DNA of 64,000 nt. It comes from Pseudomonas fluorescens. GTDB taxonomy: Bacteria > Pseudomonadota > Gammaproteobacteria > Pseudomonadales > Pseudomonadaceae. The translations under genes were made by a program, and so were the position numbers. The stretch's first letter is position 1; each line of letters begins with the position of its first letter. The stretch spans positions 4,712,001 through 4,776,000 of the forward strand of contig NZ_CP008896.1 of assembly GCF_000730425.1 (NCBI RefSeq), read 5' to 3'. Below the pieces are notes generated by a model, which did not search any database, had not been told where the DNA came from, and saw nothing but the letters and a program-made list of their open reading frames with translations. Shown one piece after another: positions 33,749 to 41,662 of this stretch.

Positions 33749-33884
33749 GGCACCTCCTAATGGGCCTCATTTTAAGGCTTGGAGGTGTCTACGAAACTAG
33801 GGGCGATTCACTTTTGCTGGAAGCATGCCCTTCGAAGCGGCTGATCGATTGGAGCGAAAGGGCTGATCTTGCTCCAATGACCCA

Positions 33885-34115
33885 TTGGCGGGGTGTGAGC
33901 ATATTTTCTATAGCTGCACCTCGACATGTGGAGGAAGTCGCTCAGGCACGATTGTGGAAGGTTGCTTTGATGATGTAGCAGCTTGTATCAACTGCAACGG
34001 ATACGACATAGCTGAGGTGCATCTGTACCCGAGACAGGTCCGCGAAAGCGGCTTTTATTCCGGAATGACTTCTGGCTCGGATTTATTTGCCTGGTATGGT
34101 AAAACGCCATCCTGA
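33885..34115 (+). CDS. Small cysteine-rich protein ahead of the phosphoribosyltransferase
   Basis: 76 residues from TTG 33885; a few codons before it remain open, so the start is uncertain and the 5' end may have been lost beside the IS. Cysteines are spaced like a zinc ribbon (CEHIFYSCTSTCGG, then CINCNGYD). The C-terminal part VRESGFYSGMTSGSDLFAWY looks conserved. It lies 20 bases ahead of the phosphoribosyltransferase and is probably co-transcribed. Not recognised. Confidence 0.5.
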   Translation: MAGCEHIFYSCTSTCGGSRSGTIVEGCFDDVAACINCNGYDIAEVHLYPRQVRESGFYSGMTSGSDLFAWYGKTPS

Positions 34116-34135
34116 GCTAGGAGCGGGCATAGCAA

Positions 34136-34894
34136 GTGGGTATAGACGTAGAAAACAAGGTTGTTTCGTACACTGATGAGCATCAGTTTTTGGTGGACAC
34201 ATCCACAGAAAAAAACCCATTTGTGCAGTCCATTAAGGGCACGGAGGTCATTTCTGTATTCCGTCGGCGTAAGAGCGACAGTCATCAAGGTGATGGTAAC
34301 CCGCTGATTTTCGCGCTGAAAAGAATGCGTAAATATCAGATATCGACTGAAACTATCACTGAATTCATGCCGAATTTACGCATTATTTTGAACCTTATGA
34401 CGGCTCATCGAACCTATGACCTTATCATCGCGTTGCCCTCAAGCCATCCGATCGCGAGCGGCTTGGCTAGGCGGGTGGGGCGCGCTTTACCGACAGTCCC
34501 GATCTCCTACGAATTCTTCGTGAAGTGCAGCAACGCTGAGGTTGCACAAGCGCTGCGAGATAAGAAATCAAATGGGGAGATCCGCAAACAACATTTGCGC
34601 GACATAACCTCATTGATACACACGCTGAGTGTGTCTGAAGGCGAACCATTTAAGCTCAAAGAGGTGGATAATCACCTTCGAGGCTATACGTTCCCGTTCA
34701 AAATAAACGAAAATCTCGACGTTAAAGGGATGTCGGTGTTGGTGGTGGACGATTTGCTATCGTCTGGAACCTCAATTCTGACTGCCAAGCGCTTGCTGGT
34801 CGCATCGGGAGCAGATAAGGTTTCCGCCCTGTGTCTCCTGAGCTCTTTGGATAGCGGTCGGCCGTGGGATACTGTAATTGGCGAGCAGAAATAG
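34136..34894 (+). CDS. Phosphoribosyltransferase-domain protein
   Basis: 252 residues from GTG 34136. The PRPP-binding motif is clear: MSVLVVDDLLSSGTSIL near residue 205, preceded by YDLIIALPSSHPIASGL near residue 105. This type-I PRTase fold is used in nucleotide salvage and in ComF-like proteins. The base or acceptor cannot be told from the sequence. The N-terminal 90 residues are unassigned. It may form an operon with the cysteine-rich protein upstream. Confidence 0.72.
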   Translation: MGIDVENKVVSYTDEHQFLVDTSTEKNPFVQSIKGTEVISVFRRRKSDSHQGDGNPLIFALKRMRKYQISTETITEFMPNLRIILNLMTAHRTYDLIIALPSSHPIASGLARRVGRALPTVPISYEFFVKCSNAEVAQALRDKKSNGEIRKQHLRDITSLIHTLSVSEGEPFKLKEVDNHLRGYTFPFKINENLDVKGMSVLVVDDLLSSGTSILTAKRLLVASGADKVSALCLLSSLDSGRPWDTVIGEQK

Positions 34895-34914
34895 CATGAT
34901 TCATACCCCATTAC

Positions 34915-34943
34915 TTGACATAGCCGTAAGGAAATGATCAAAT
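34915..34943 (+). promoter_or_regulatory. Sigma-70 promoter ahead of a noncoding stretch
   Basis: TTGACA is followed after exactly 17 bases by TCAAAT (four of six consensus bases). It starts 20 bases behind the phosphoribosyltransferase stop and points into 34949-35130, where no gene is seen. Confidence 0.5.
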
Positions 34944-34948
34944 TTGAG

Positions 34949-35130
34949 GCGTAGGAAAGACCACTTGTATGCCCGGTGGTCGATAAATATGAAGCAGGTT
35001 TACCTGCGGGCCCGAGCGAGCACCCTCAAGCGAGGTCCGGTTTTAAGAACCATAAATCGCTACGTTAGGCATCGGCTAACAATGCACCATGAAAGGGGAC
35101 CCTGGAAACAGGGGCCCCTTTCGTCTTTTT
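34949..35130 (+). ncRNA. Candidate structured small RNA with terminator
   Basis: About 180 bases between a promoter and a strong terminator. Successive hairpins can be drawn: GACCAC/GTGGTC (34961-34983), GCAGG-TTTA-CCTGC (about 34994-35007), GGTT/AACC (about 35038-35051) and GTTAG/CTAAC (about 35063-35080). The end is an AAAGGGG-CCCTG-GAAA-CAGGG-CCCCTTT stem followed by CGTCTTTTT (35092-35130). No known RNA family is recognised. Confidence 0.5.
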
Positions 35131-35514
35131 GCGCCACCAGAATGCTCGTTTTGTCGGCGTGCATCAGGTAAAACTATCCCGTCATAGCTGGTCTAGCTTC
35201 GTTGTATAGCCTTGGCTCAGCAGTTCACGTCGGCGCTCTCTAGACTCCCGTTTTAGGCGTTGCCCACGTTACGAGCCGGGCTTGTACGGCACATCGAGCC
35301 GGGTCAAAAAAGCCGACCCGTCTCGCCCCTTCGGGCTTCAATTCCTAACGTCTGCGGCCTTCGGCCTGCGCGCGGTCCTAGTGATGACGGTCTCAGGTGG
35401 CCATTCGCGGCCATAGTTACCTGTGACGGGAATAAATTTTCCCCTCACAAGAGGAACACCGTCTGATCACCGGCACTGCAGAATAATGAGCGGTAGGCCG
35501 AGGCGTGGGCTCAG
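35131..35514. other. Noncoding, hairpin-rich stretch
   Basis: No gene is supported. Several short hairpins occur: CGGGTC/GACCCG near 35300, GCCC-CTTC-GGGC near 35325, GCGGCC-TTC-GGCC near 35354, TGGCC/GGCCA near 35400 and GGGAA/TTTCCC near 35430. Such stretches are common in plasmid control regions. Confidence 0.45.
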
Positions 35515-36057
35515 TCATTGCATCCACTGGACAATCAACTTGGCCAGCACGTCTTGCATGTCCACTTTGCGACGCACACAAAGCGCCTTGAAATCATCGT
35601 GCAACGCCTCAGGAATATTTGCATTCACGCGTTTGACCGGTCCCTTTCCCAGCTGCGGTTCGTTGAGCTGGAGCCAGAGCGCACATTCCGTGCGATTGTT
35701 AAATGCCGCCACCGGCGTTCGATAGCGCTCGGTCACCTCAACCAGCTGGACGGTTTCGCCGATCTGGTCGAGCACATAGCGCTTGCCCTGCCGATAGCCC
35801 AGCAACTGCGCCTGTTGGGTCAGTTCGTCAATGTCGTACAGCTCAGTATCCACGGCCTGGTCGTGGATAAACTCATCCAAGGCCTCCTGGATGGCATTCA
35901 AGGTTTCGTGGTCAAGATCCAGGCTGGAGCGGTCGAGCAATCCACCGTCAGCCAGTCTATGCCCATAGAGTTCACCGTCCACGGTGAACTCTGCGACGAC
36001 AAAGCGCAGGCCGTCCTCGGAATCGTGTTTAACGCTGTGGATGATGATGATGTTCAT
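35515..36057 (-). CDS. Putative ribbon-helix-helix autoregulator/partition-type protein
   Basis: 180 residues. The C-terminal 40 residues (VKRVNANIPEALHDDFKALC and QDVLAKLIVQWMQ) look like a ribbon-helix-helix DNA-binding domain of the ParG/CopG type. The N-terminal 120 residues are acidic and unassigned. A 32-bp near-perfect palindrome lies just upstream of the start, fitting self-regulation. It stands alone with its own terminator on the far side. Confidence 0.55.
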   Translation of the reverse strand: MNIIIIHSVKHDSEDGLRFVVAEFTVDGELYGHRLADGGLLDRSSLDLDHETLNAIQEALDEFIHDQAVDTELYDIDELTQQAQLLGYRQGKRYVLDQIGETVQLVEVTERYRTPVAAFNNRTECALWLQLNEPQLGKGPVKRVNANIPEALHDDFKALCVRRKVDMQDVLAKLIVQWMQ

Positions 36058-36077
36058 GGGGATCTCCTGTTATTTTA

Positions 36078-36109
36078 ATGATCATGTAATCATATGATTC
36101 CATGATCAT
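36078..36109. promoter_or_regulatory. 32-bp palindromic operator
   Basis: ATGATCAT at both outer ends and ATCATATGAT in the middle make a near-perfect palindrome with one mismatched pair. It lies 20 bases before the ribbon-helix-helix gene (minus strand). The nested repeats suggest cooperative binding of two or three dimers. Confidence 0.7.
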
Positions 36110-36158
36110 GAAAACAAGAAAGGTTTCGAGTAACGAGCGTTGACGTCAAATCGCGCTC

Positions 36159-36194
36159 ACAAAAAAGCCCGCCAATCGGCGGGCTTTTTTGTGC
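36159..36194. terminator. Bidirectional terminator
   Basis: CACAAAAAAGCCCGCC and GGCGGGCTTTTTTGTG face each other around AATC, giving T runs on both strands. Confidence 0.85.
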
Positions 36195-36362
36195 ATCAGG
36201 CAGATGCATTAGCTTTTCTTTGTTTTCTGAAAACCCGGCCGAATTCAAAAAACCGGACAGTCAAACAGGGGCCGCCCGTCGACTTTCAACGCGAAATCCG
36301 CCCCGGACCGCGTGTCGTGACAGCACCGTTCAAGCATCATCCCTACCCCCAGCGAGACCTCC

Positions 36363-36581
36363 ATGACTCATCAACAACGCGACTATGACTGCCCACTCTC
36401 CGGTGCCCGCGTCATCCTCAGCAAGCAAGTGTTCCGCCTCTCCGGCCTGGGCAGCCCCCAGGGTGATCTTCAGCGCGAGTTCAGCTGTTCCGCCGAGAAT
36501 GGCTGTGCGCAGCGCAACGACCCCAACTGCCGCCTGCGCCGACTGCAAGCCAAGGCCGACCGGCTGAGCCACTGCGAATAA
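36363..36581 (+). CDS. Small cysteine-containing protein, 72 residues
   Basis: MTHQQRDYDCPLSGARVILS begins a protein with four or five cysteines (REFSCSAENGCAQRNDPNC, and one at the end), which could hold a metal. GAGACC lies ahead of the ATG and a terminator follows the stop. Not recognised. Confidence 0.6.
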   Translation: MTHQQRDYDCPLSGARVILSKQVFRLSGLGSPQGDLQREFSCSAENGCAQRNDPNCRLRRLQAKADRLSHCE

Positions 36582-36614
36582 CGGGGCATTCGTTCAATCG
36601 CCCCCTACAAACAG

Positions 36615-36636
36615 GCCCACCTCGGTGAGCTTTTTT
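36615..36636 (+). terminator. Terminator behind the 72-residue gene
   Basis: A short GC-CACC/GGTG-GC stem is followed by TTTTTT, 34 bases behind the stop. Confidence 0.6.
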
Positions 36637-36695
36637 GTGGCTGCTGGATACCAGTCGGTGGGGGGGCTGGCCTACCATTCCCTTAGTGAGGGGTT

Positions 36696-36890
36696 TTAGG
36701 CGTACCCACCCAGCTCTCGCGGGATGCGACGGCGATCTTCCTCACTGGCTTCACCTCTATCCTGGTACTCGTAGTTTGTCCGCGGCTGGGTCGCCGCTCC
36801 CCAGGGAGTGAAAAATTTGATCTGCATGACGCGTTCGATCACCTCGATGAGGTTCCCATTGTCAGTAATAAAAAACGTATTCATCTGCAT
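36696..36890 (-). CDS. Small unknown protein, 64 residues
   Basis: MQMNTFFITDNGNLIEVIER starts a soluble protein with a charged C-terminus (EASEEDRRRIPRELGGYA). GAGAG lies ahead of the two close ATG codons (36890 and 36884); the second is better spaced. Not recognised. Confidence 0.5.
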   Translation of the reverse strand: MQMNTFFITDNGNLIEVIERVMQIKFFTPWGAATQPRTNYEYQDRGEASEEDRRRIPRELGGYA

Positions 36891-36986
36891 TTCTCTCGTT
36901 TTGGATTTCCCCTATTGTCCCACCGGTTTTGAGGGTGATTTTCATGGGGTTTGCATGGTTGAGACGGACGAACAGGACGACGAAAA

Positions 36987-37133
36987 ATGCGCGCTGGGAT
37001 TCATGAAGACGCTCTGCAGGTGATGATCGAGGGCGGCGCGGTGCGCGAAGCGCTGCGCACCTGGGCGAGTCTGATAGCGGTGGGCCGCTTTGCCGAAGCC
37101 CAGGGCATCAAAGGGTTTGCCGTCGAGCTGTGA
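36987..37133 (+). CDS. 48-residue small protein
   Basis: ATG 36987 opens MRAGIHEDALQVMIEGGAVR and ends at TGA 37131, 26 bases before a terminator. GGACGACG lies ahead. The sequence is helical with low bias. A longer frame in another phase covers its first part and is less likely to be real. Confidence 0.4.
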   Translation: MRAGIHEDALQVMIEGGAVREALRTWASLIAVGRFAEAQGIKGFAVEL

Positions 37134-37158
37134 CGCGTCACGCCAGCAAATTTCGGGC

Positions 37159-37190
37159 AAAAAAAAGCCGCCTTAGGAGGGCGGCTTTTT
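37159..37190. terminator. Terminator
   Basis: An A run, GCCGCC/GGCGGC stem and T run; usable on both strands. Confidence 0.8.
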
Positions 37191-37586
37191 CGTCGAAAGC
37201 CCAGTTAGTGGCCGAGCTTTCGTACTCACAGGGAGCATTCACGTACCGACAGGGTACAAGGTGGCACTTGCAGTGGCAATAATTAACGATTGGCGGTTTT
37301 TGGGGCGCACGATAAACACAAGATGTAGGGATTGGTGCGACCCTTTTGGTAAAAAAGTTCTTTTTTGATGGTTTTTTTGTGCAGTCGAGCAAATAGGCCC
37401 ATTTTTCGAAAAAAATCTTTCCCCCGCCAAAGCCCCGTAGTGCCTCGCTCTGGCCGAAAAAGTGCTCTTTTATACACAGCCAATGAGCCGATACGCCGCA
37501 CCACGTTGGAAATAAATTCGTTACCATGCAGGCACTCGTACGGTGTTAGCAAATGCCGTGCGGCGGCCTTACTGACACGGGCTAGT
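37191..37586. other. AT-rich flank left of the nested transposon
   Basis: No gene is firmly supported. A frame on the minus strand (stop near 37283, open to the transposon end at 37586; includes RVSKAAARHLLTPYECLHGN) could be the rest of the gene whose start lies at 49,819 on the other side of the transposon. It could also be a chance frame. Long A and T runs occur around 37350-37420. Confidence 0.35.
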
Positions 37587-37752
37587 TGTAGCGGCCTGCA
37601 TTTAAAAACGTCCCGACCTGCAATCAATACGATTTTCGACCGGAATTAACTGCGACTGACCGGCCCGGCAAACCAGCATTAACTGCGAATGAGCCTGCAT
37701 TGATCCGCGCCGACCTGCATTCCATCGTCGCCAGCCTGCATTATTTGCAAAT
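37587..37752. repeat. Left multi-repeat end of the outer transposon
   Basis: Repeated units of CTGCATT or CTGCAAT and AACTGCGANTGA occur about every 20-30 bases (near 37594, 37617, 37650, 37682, 37694, 37716 and 37735). They align in inverse order with those at the right end, as expected of transposase-binding sites. Confidence 0.75.
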
Positions 37753-37760
37753 GACAGGAC

Positions 37761-38732
37761 TCAGATAGGCAAGCCCGCTGCCAGCATCTTGTCACGTAAC
37801 TCAACCGCCCGCGCCGGGTCTAGCGCATTACTGAACAGAGCCTTGATTTCGGTGGGTTTGGCATCGAATTGCTCCACTAGATCCTTGATGCGGTAGCCGT
37901 GACGAGTGAGGGTTGGCTCCAGATCATCCAGTTGGCGCGACAGCACCGATTGCACGAGTTCCGCCGAAACGGGTTTCTCGCCGGTCAGGTAGCCGGCTTC
38001 CAGTGCCAGGCTGAGGTGCAGTTGGATTTGCAGTGGCGTGCGCAGTTTAGTGGCGAGTAGGTCGATCGCGTCTTCGGTCAGAATCGACTCGGGTTCGACC
38101 TTCCCCGCAGTGCAGGTTTCCAGCAGCCACTGAATGTATTCCCGCTGACTGCCAGCAATGCCATCGAGCGAGAAGATGTCGGTGCGGTAGCCGATTTCCT
38201 CCATCGTCGGTCGGCGCAGGTCGTTACGCAGCTTGGGATGCCCGGCCAACACGATCGACAGCCGCCCGTCACCGTCCTCCACCAGCTCCATCAGACGCTT
38301 AAGACCGGTCAGGGTATGGCCGTTGAGGTCATGGGCCTCATCGACGAACAGGGCGACCGGGCGCTTGTTCTTCCTCACCAACTCGCGTAGGTCACGCTCA
38401 CGCTTTTCGCCCTGGGTGGGGATGCGTACCTGCTTCTCGGTGGAGAGGTCATAGAAGAGCGCTGCGATGAAAGTGGCCAGCTTGATGCTGTGCTTTTCAA
38501 TGGCGAGAGACTTGGAGACCGTGATCTTCTTTTCCTCTTCCATCGCTTGTTGAAGCCGGCGCAGCATTACGGTCTTGCCGCTGCCGATGACGCCGCACAG
38601 TGCAATCAGCCGTCCTTCGAAGATCGCCCCCTTGATGTCCTTGATCAACTGCTGATGGTGGGCGGTTTCAAAATAGCCGGCCTGGTTCAGTGGCAACGCC
38701 AGTCCGTAGTGCTGCATTACTTCAGCCCGCAT
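37761..38732 (-). CDS. TniB-like AAA ATPase of the outer transposon
   Basis: 323 residues from ATG 38732 (AGGAGAA ahead). Walker A is CGVIGSGKTVMLRRL near residue 50, Walker B VALFVDEAHDLNGHTL near residue 130, and sensor-like VLAGHPKLRNDL near residue 160. ATPases of this type (TniB, TnsC, ExeA-like) choose the target and activate the DDE transposase. It overlaps the transposase stop by 11 bases. Confidence 0.82.
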   Translation of the reverse strand: MRAEVMQHYGLALPLNQAGYFETAHHQQLIKDIKGAIFEGRLIALCGVIGSGKTVMLRRLQQAMEEEKKITVSKSLAIEKHSIKLATFIAALFYDLSTEKQVRIPTQGEKRERDLRELVRKNKRPVALFVDEAHDLNGHTLTGLKRLMELVEDGDGRLSIVLAGHPKLRNDLRRPTMEEIGYRTDIFSLDGIAGSQREYIQWLLETCTAGKVEPESILTEDAIDLLATKLRTPLQIQLHLSLALEAGYLTGEKPVSAELVQSVLSRQLDDLEPTLTRHGYRIKDLVEQFDAKPTEIKALFSNALDPARAVELRDKMLAAGLPI

Positions 38733-40386
38733 GTTCTTCTCCTGTTTTCTTATGGCGGAAGTAGCCCCGCACGCGCTCCAAGACAATGCGGCGTGTCAGG
38801 GTTTCGCTCAGCACCTGATGGATGAAGGCTTGATCGTCGGGAGAGAGCTTAGCCAACGGCTGCGCTAGGTCATCGGCAATGGCGAGCTTGGCGGCGATGG
38901 CATTGGGAAACCGGTATTCGTGCGCCTCGGCATCGAAGGGTTGGCGTGGCAGTGCCGTCGGAATAATAGAGGGTGTGAGTCGCACATCGTCGCCAGCCAA
39001 TGCGGCGATAGGCAGGCCAAGCTGGCCGGCTAGCAAGCGGATGCGATCAGAGCGCTCATCCGCCTTGCCGCGTTTGAAGGCGCGGTAACGATGTAGGGGA
39101 ATTGGCCCGGAGACGGGGTAGTAAGGTCCGAAGCGCTCCCCCTCGAACTCGGCATAGAGTTCGTCATCGAACAAGCCCCAGAGCAACACCACGGTTTCGC
39201 CCGCCATGTCGGGCTCCACCTCGTAGGCCGTGCCGTCGATGGTGACGCGGGCATCGACGCCGACCTTGCGTCGTTCCGGCTCGCGGGCAAAGCGGCAAAA
39301 CTGTTCCCAGGTGCACATTTCGCGCAGGCCCTCGACGGGCAGGTTGGCCAGCCAGTCCTCAATCCGCGAATGCGGTTCGGAGCGATGATCCTGCACGTTG
39401 TAGGTGCGCACCAGATAACGCAGCAGCCACTCATTGGCCTGCGCTTCGGTTTCCGGTTTGTGGAAGTGATACAGCGTCTCGTGGGCTTCCTTCACCGTGC
39501 GGAAGGGGCGCTCCACTTTGCCTTTCGAGCGAGCCGTGGTGCGGGTGCCATCCTTGCCGGCCGGGATGTGTGTCTGCCATTCGATGTCCAGCGCCTGCAT
39601 GACGTTCTGGAATACTCGGCGTTTGGCCACCGGGCCGTTGTCCAGGTAGATCATCTTCGGGCGGCCTTGGAAGGGAAAAGTCGGGTCCGCCTTCAGCGTC
39701 ATGGCGTTGAACAGGAAGCGCAGCGCTGACTCCGCGTCCTCGCCATATACACAGTGGTACTCCTGATAGGCCACTCCGCTGCGGTCATCCACCACGCTGA
39801 ACAGCATCAGCGTCGGCATGCCCCTAGCCGGATCGATCCAGTCCGGCTTATCGATGTGCTTGAGGTCGGAGGGCGACAGGTCGAACTGCCAGCAGTCATT
39901 GCTGTGCGCAGCCTGAAAGCGGGTGGCCGGTGGTTGCCGCAACAGCCGCGACTGGTCCAGGTGCCAGCGGCTTAGGTACTCGTTCACCGTGCTGCGGGTC
40001 AGAACCCCTTTGGGCGCCTTGACCAAGCCTTGCTCGGTTTCCACCCCATAGCCCTCCAGCAGCTCGATGGCACGGCGGGTAGATAGGTGCCGCCCTTGTT
40101 TGTTGGTGGTGCGCAGTTTCAGCGCGGCAATTAGCTCGCAGTAGCGCTCCAGCTCGGCCTGCTGCAATACCCGCGGCTTACCATGGTCGGCGCGGTGAGC
40201 CGCGTGGGGTTTATGGATGAGGTTCAGCGCCCGGTATACGGTGCTTGGGGACACGCCGTACAACTCGGCTATCGCGGCCACCTGAGTAATCCGTTCCGGG
40301 CTTTTCTTGGGCAGACGGTCGAGCCGCTGCCGCAACTGCATCAGCGAATCGGTCGGGATGGCTTTACGCCGCCCGCTGGGCATCAC
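38722..40386 (-). CDS. TniA-like DDE transposase of the outer transposon
   Basis: 554 residues. The N-terminus has an HTH (AELYGVSPSTVYRALNLIH). The integrase core shows Asp in CWQFDLSPSDLKHID near residue 170, Asp in PKMIYLDNGPVAK near residue 250, and Glu in KGKVERPFRTVKE near residue 290. A Mu-type C-terminal beta-barrel region follows. It works with the ATPase to cut and join both ends. It overlaps the resolvase gene by 23 bases. Confidence 0.82.
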   Translation of the reverse strand: MMPSGRRKAIPTDSLMQLRQRLDRLPKKSPERITQVAAIAELYGVSPSTVYRALNLIHKPHAAHRADHGKPRVLQQAELERYCELIAALKLRTTNKQGRHLSTRRAIELLEGYGVETEQGLVKAPKGVLTRSTVNEYLSRWHLDQSRLLRQPPATRFQAAHSNDCWQFDLSPSDLKHIDKPDWIDPARGMPTLMLFSVVDDRSGVAYQEYHCVYGEDAESALRFLFNAMTLKADPTFPFQGRPKMIYLDNGPVAKRRVFQNVMQALDIEWQTHIPAGKDGTRTTARSKGKVERPFRTVKEAHETLYHFHKPETEAQANEWLLRYLVRTYNVQDHRSEPHSRIEDWLANLPVEGLREMCTWEQFCRFAREPERRKVGVDARVTIDGTAYEVEPDMAGETVVLLWGLFDDELYAEFEGERFGPYYPVSGPIPLHRYRAFKRGKADERSDRIRLLAGQLGLPIAALAGDDVRLTPSIIPTALPRQPFDAEAHEYRFPNAIAAKLAIADDLAQPLAKLSPDDQAFIHQVLSETLTRRIVLERVRGYFRHKKTGEEHAG

Positions 40387-40939
40387 GCTCGGCCTCGGTG
40401 AGATAGTTGTAGAGCGTCGAGCGGCCGATGCCCATCATCCGACAGATTTCCGCCACGGTATGTTTCCGCTCATGGTAGAGGCGCAGGGCAAGCTCCTGCT
40501 TGGCCGGGTCGAGCCGTTTCTTGCGTCCGCCCTTGCGGCCTCGCGCCCGTGCAGCGGATAAGCCGGCTTGGGTGCGCTCGCGGATTAGGTTGCGTTCGAA
40601 CTCGGCCAAGGCACCGAACAGGTGAAACACCAGGCGGCCACCAATCGAGGCGGTGTCGATGTTTTCCTGCAAGCTGCGCAAGCCGACGCCGGCGGCGTCC
40701 AATTGCTCAACCAGCCGGATCAGATCCTTCAGCGAGCGGCCGAGGCGATCCAGGCGCCAAATCACCACGGTGTCGTCACGGCGTAGCGTGGCCAGCAAAG
40801 CGGTCAAGCCAACCCGCTCAGCCTTGGCACCGCTGGCGGTATCCTCGAACACCCGCTCGCAGCCGATCTTCGCCAGAGCATCGCGTTGCAGATCGAGGAG
40901 TTGGTCGTCGGTCGAGACGCGGGCATATCCAATCAACAT
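40364..40939 (-). CDS. Serine resolvase of the outer transposon
   Basis: 191 residues. MLIGYARVSTDDQLLDLQRD holds the catalytic Ser, LDRLGRSLKDLIRLVEQLD and AEFERNLIRERTQAGL are conserved, and a C-terminal HTH (TVAEICRMMGIGRSTLYNYL) binds res. I prefer ATG 40939 to a TTG four codons earlier. It would resolve cointegrates at the res region just upstream, which has been split by the mer transposon. Confidence 0.85.
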   Translation of the reverse strand: MLIGYARVSTDDQLLDLQRDALAKIGCERVFEDTASGAKAERVGLTALLATLRRDDTVVIWRLDRLGRSLKDLIRLVEQLDAAGVGLRSLQENIDTASIGGRLVFHLFGALAEFERNLIRERTQAGLSAARARGRKGGRKKRLDPAKQELALRLYHERKHTVAEICRMMGIGRSTLYNYLTEAERDAQRAA

Positions 40940-41038
40940 GGCGTTGTCCAACTATTCAGCGATAGTTCAGTGTAGTCGGATACTGAAAGATGGAGACTGT
41001 AGTTGGATGCCAACGATGCGGGTTTGCGTGGGAATTGC
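40940..41038. other. Split res region of the outer transposon
   Basis: 99 bases lie between the resolvase start and the mer transposon. They contain inverted parts such as AACTATCGCTGAATAGTT and TCAGTGTAG/CGGATACTGA that fit resolvase subsites. The rest of the region should resume at 49486, where TCCACCAAACC/GGTTTGTTGGA forms another inverted pair. Confidence 0.5.
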
Positions 41039-41102
41039 TGTCACTTTCAGAAGGCGACAGCACGAAATATCAAAAGTCGACCGCACGGTCTTTTCTGACG
41101 TT

Positions 41103-41140
41103 GGAGTCGCCTCAGAAAACGGAAAATAAAGCACGCTAAG
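41103..41140. repeat. Vestigial Tn21-type 38-bp inverted repeat beside merR
   Basis: The 38 bases ending in AATAAAGCACGCTAAG match the terminal repeat of Tn21 except near its outer end (GGAGTCGCC rather than GGGGTCGTC). It lies inside the Tn5053-type end and behind merR. This is the mark of a mer operon captured from a Tn21-like transposon. Confidence 0.85.
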
Positions 41141-41156
41141 GCGTAGTTCCCTCGGG

Positions 41157-41591
41157 CTACACCGCGTCCGCACTGCGCGGTTCTTTCTTCCCTTGCAGTG
41201 ACGCAATCAGCGGGCAGGAAACGTTCCCCTTCCGCGCATGGCAGGCGCACACCAAATCAGACAGCACGGCCTCCATGCGCGCCAGGTCAGCCATCCTCTC
41301 GCGCACGTCCTTGAGCTTGTGCTCGGCCAGGCTGCTGGCTTCCTCACAATGGGTGCCATCCTCCAGCCGCAGCAGCTCGGCGATCTCATCCAGGCTGAAG
41401 CCCAACCGCTGGGCTGATTTCACGAAGCGCACCCGCGTTACATCCGTCTCGCCATAGCGGCGAATGCTGCCGTAAGGCTTGTCCGGTTCCGGGAGCAAGC
41501 CCTTGCGCTGATAGAACCGGATGGTCTCCACATTGACCCCGGCCGTCCTGGCGAAAACGCCAATGGTCAGGTTCTCCAAATTGTTTTCCAT
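41157..41591 (-). CDS. merR: Mercury-responsive regulator MerR
   Basis: 144 residues: N-terminal HTH ([20 protein letters not shown]), a long dimer helix, and the three Hg-binding cysteines (HCEEASS, VCACH and NVSCPLI). It represses merTPFADE without mercury and activates it by DNA untwisting when Hg(II) binds across the dimer. It is divergent from merT over the shared operator. Confidence 0.97.
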   Translation of the reverse strand: MENNLENLTIGVFARTAGVNVETIRFYQRKGLLPEPDKPYGSIRRYGETDVTRVRFVKSAQRLGFSLDEIAELLRLEDGTHCEEASSLAEHKLKDVRERMADLARMEAVLSDLVCACHARKGNVSCPLIASLQGKKEPRSADAV

Positions 41592-41596
41592 ATCGC

Positions 41597-41627
41597 TTGA
41601 CTCCGTACATAACTACGGAAGTAAGCT
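41597..41627 (+). promoter_or_regulatory. mer operator/promoter
   Basis: TTGACT (-35) and TAAGCT (-10) are 19 bases apart, the long spacing typical of MerR-controlled promoters. The dyad TCCGTAC-ATAA-CTACGGA lies between them. Confidence 0.95.
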
Positions 41628-41662
41628 TAAGCTATCCAATTCAGATTCGAAAGGACAAACGT

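Larger units (their letters stand above)
32580..33810 (-). mobile_element. IS3-family insertion sequence (1231 bp)
   Basis: Long terminal inverted repeats begin TGAATCGCCCC at both ends; a second matched block GTTTC and TAGACAC follows 13-25 bases in. Two overlapping transposase frames lie inside. The bases beyond the two ends (TGTC at left, CTTT at right) do not match, so no target duplication is visible. Confidence 0.85.

Noticed and set aside
35518-36078. 186-residue plus-strand frame opposite the ribbon-helix-helix gene
   Set aside because: The minus-strand frame has the operator, start site and DNA-binding motif; the plus frame is its shadow.
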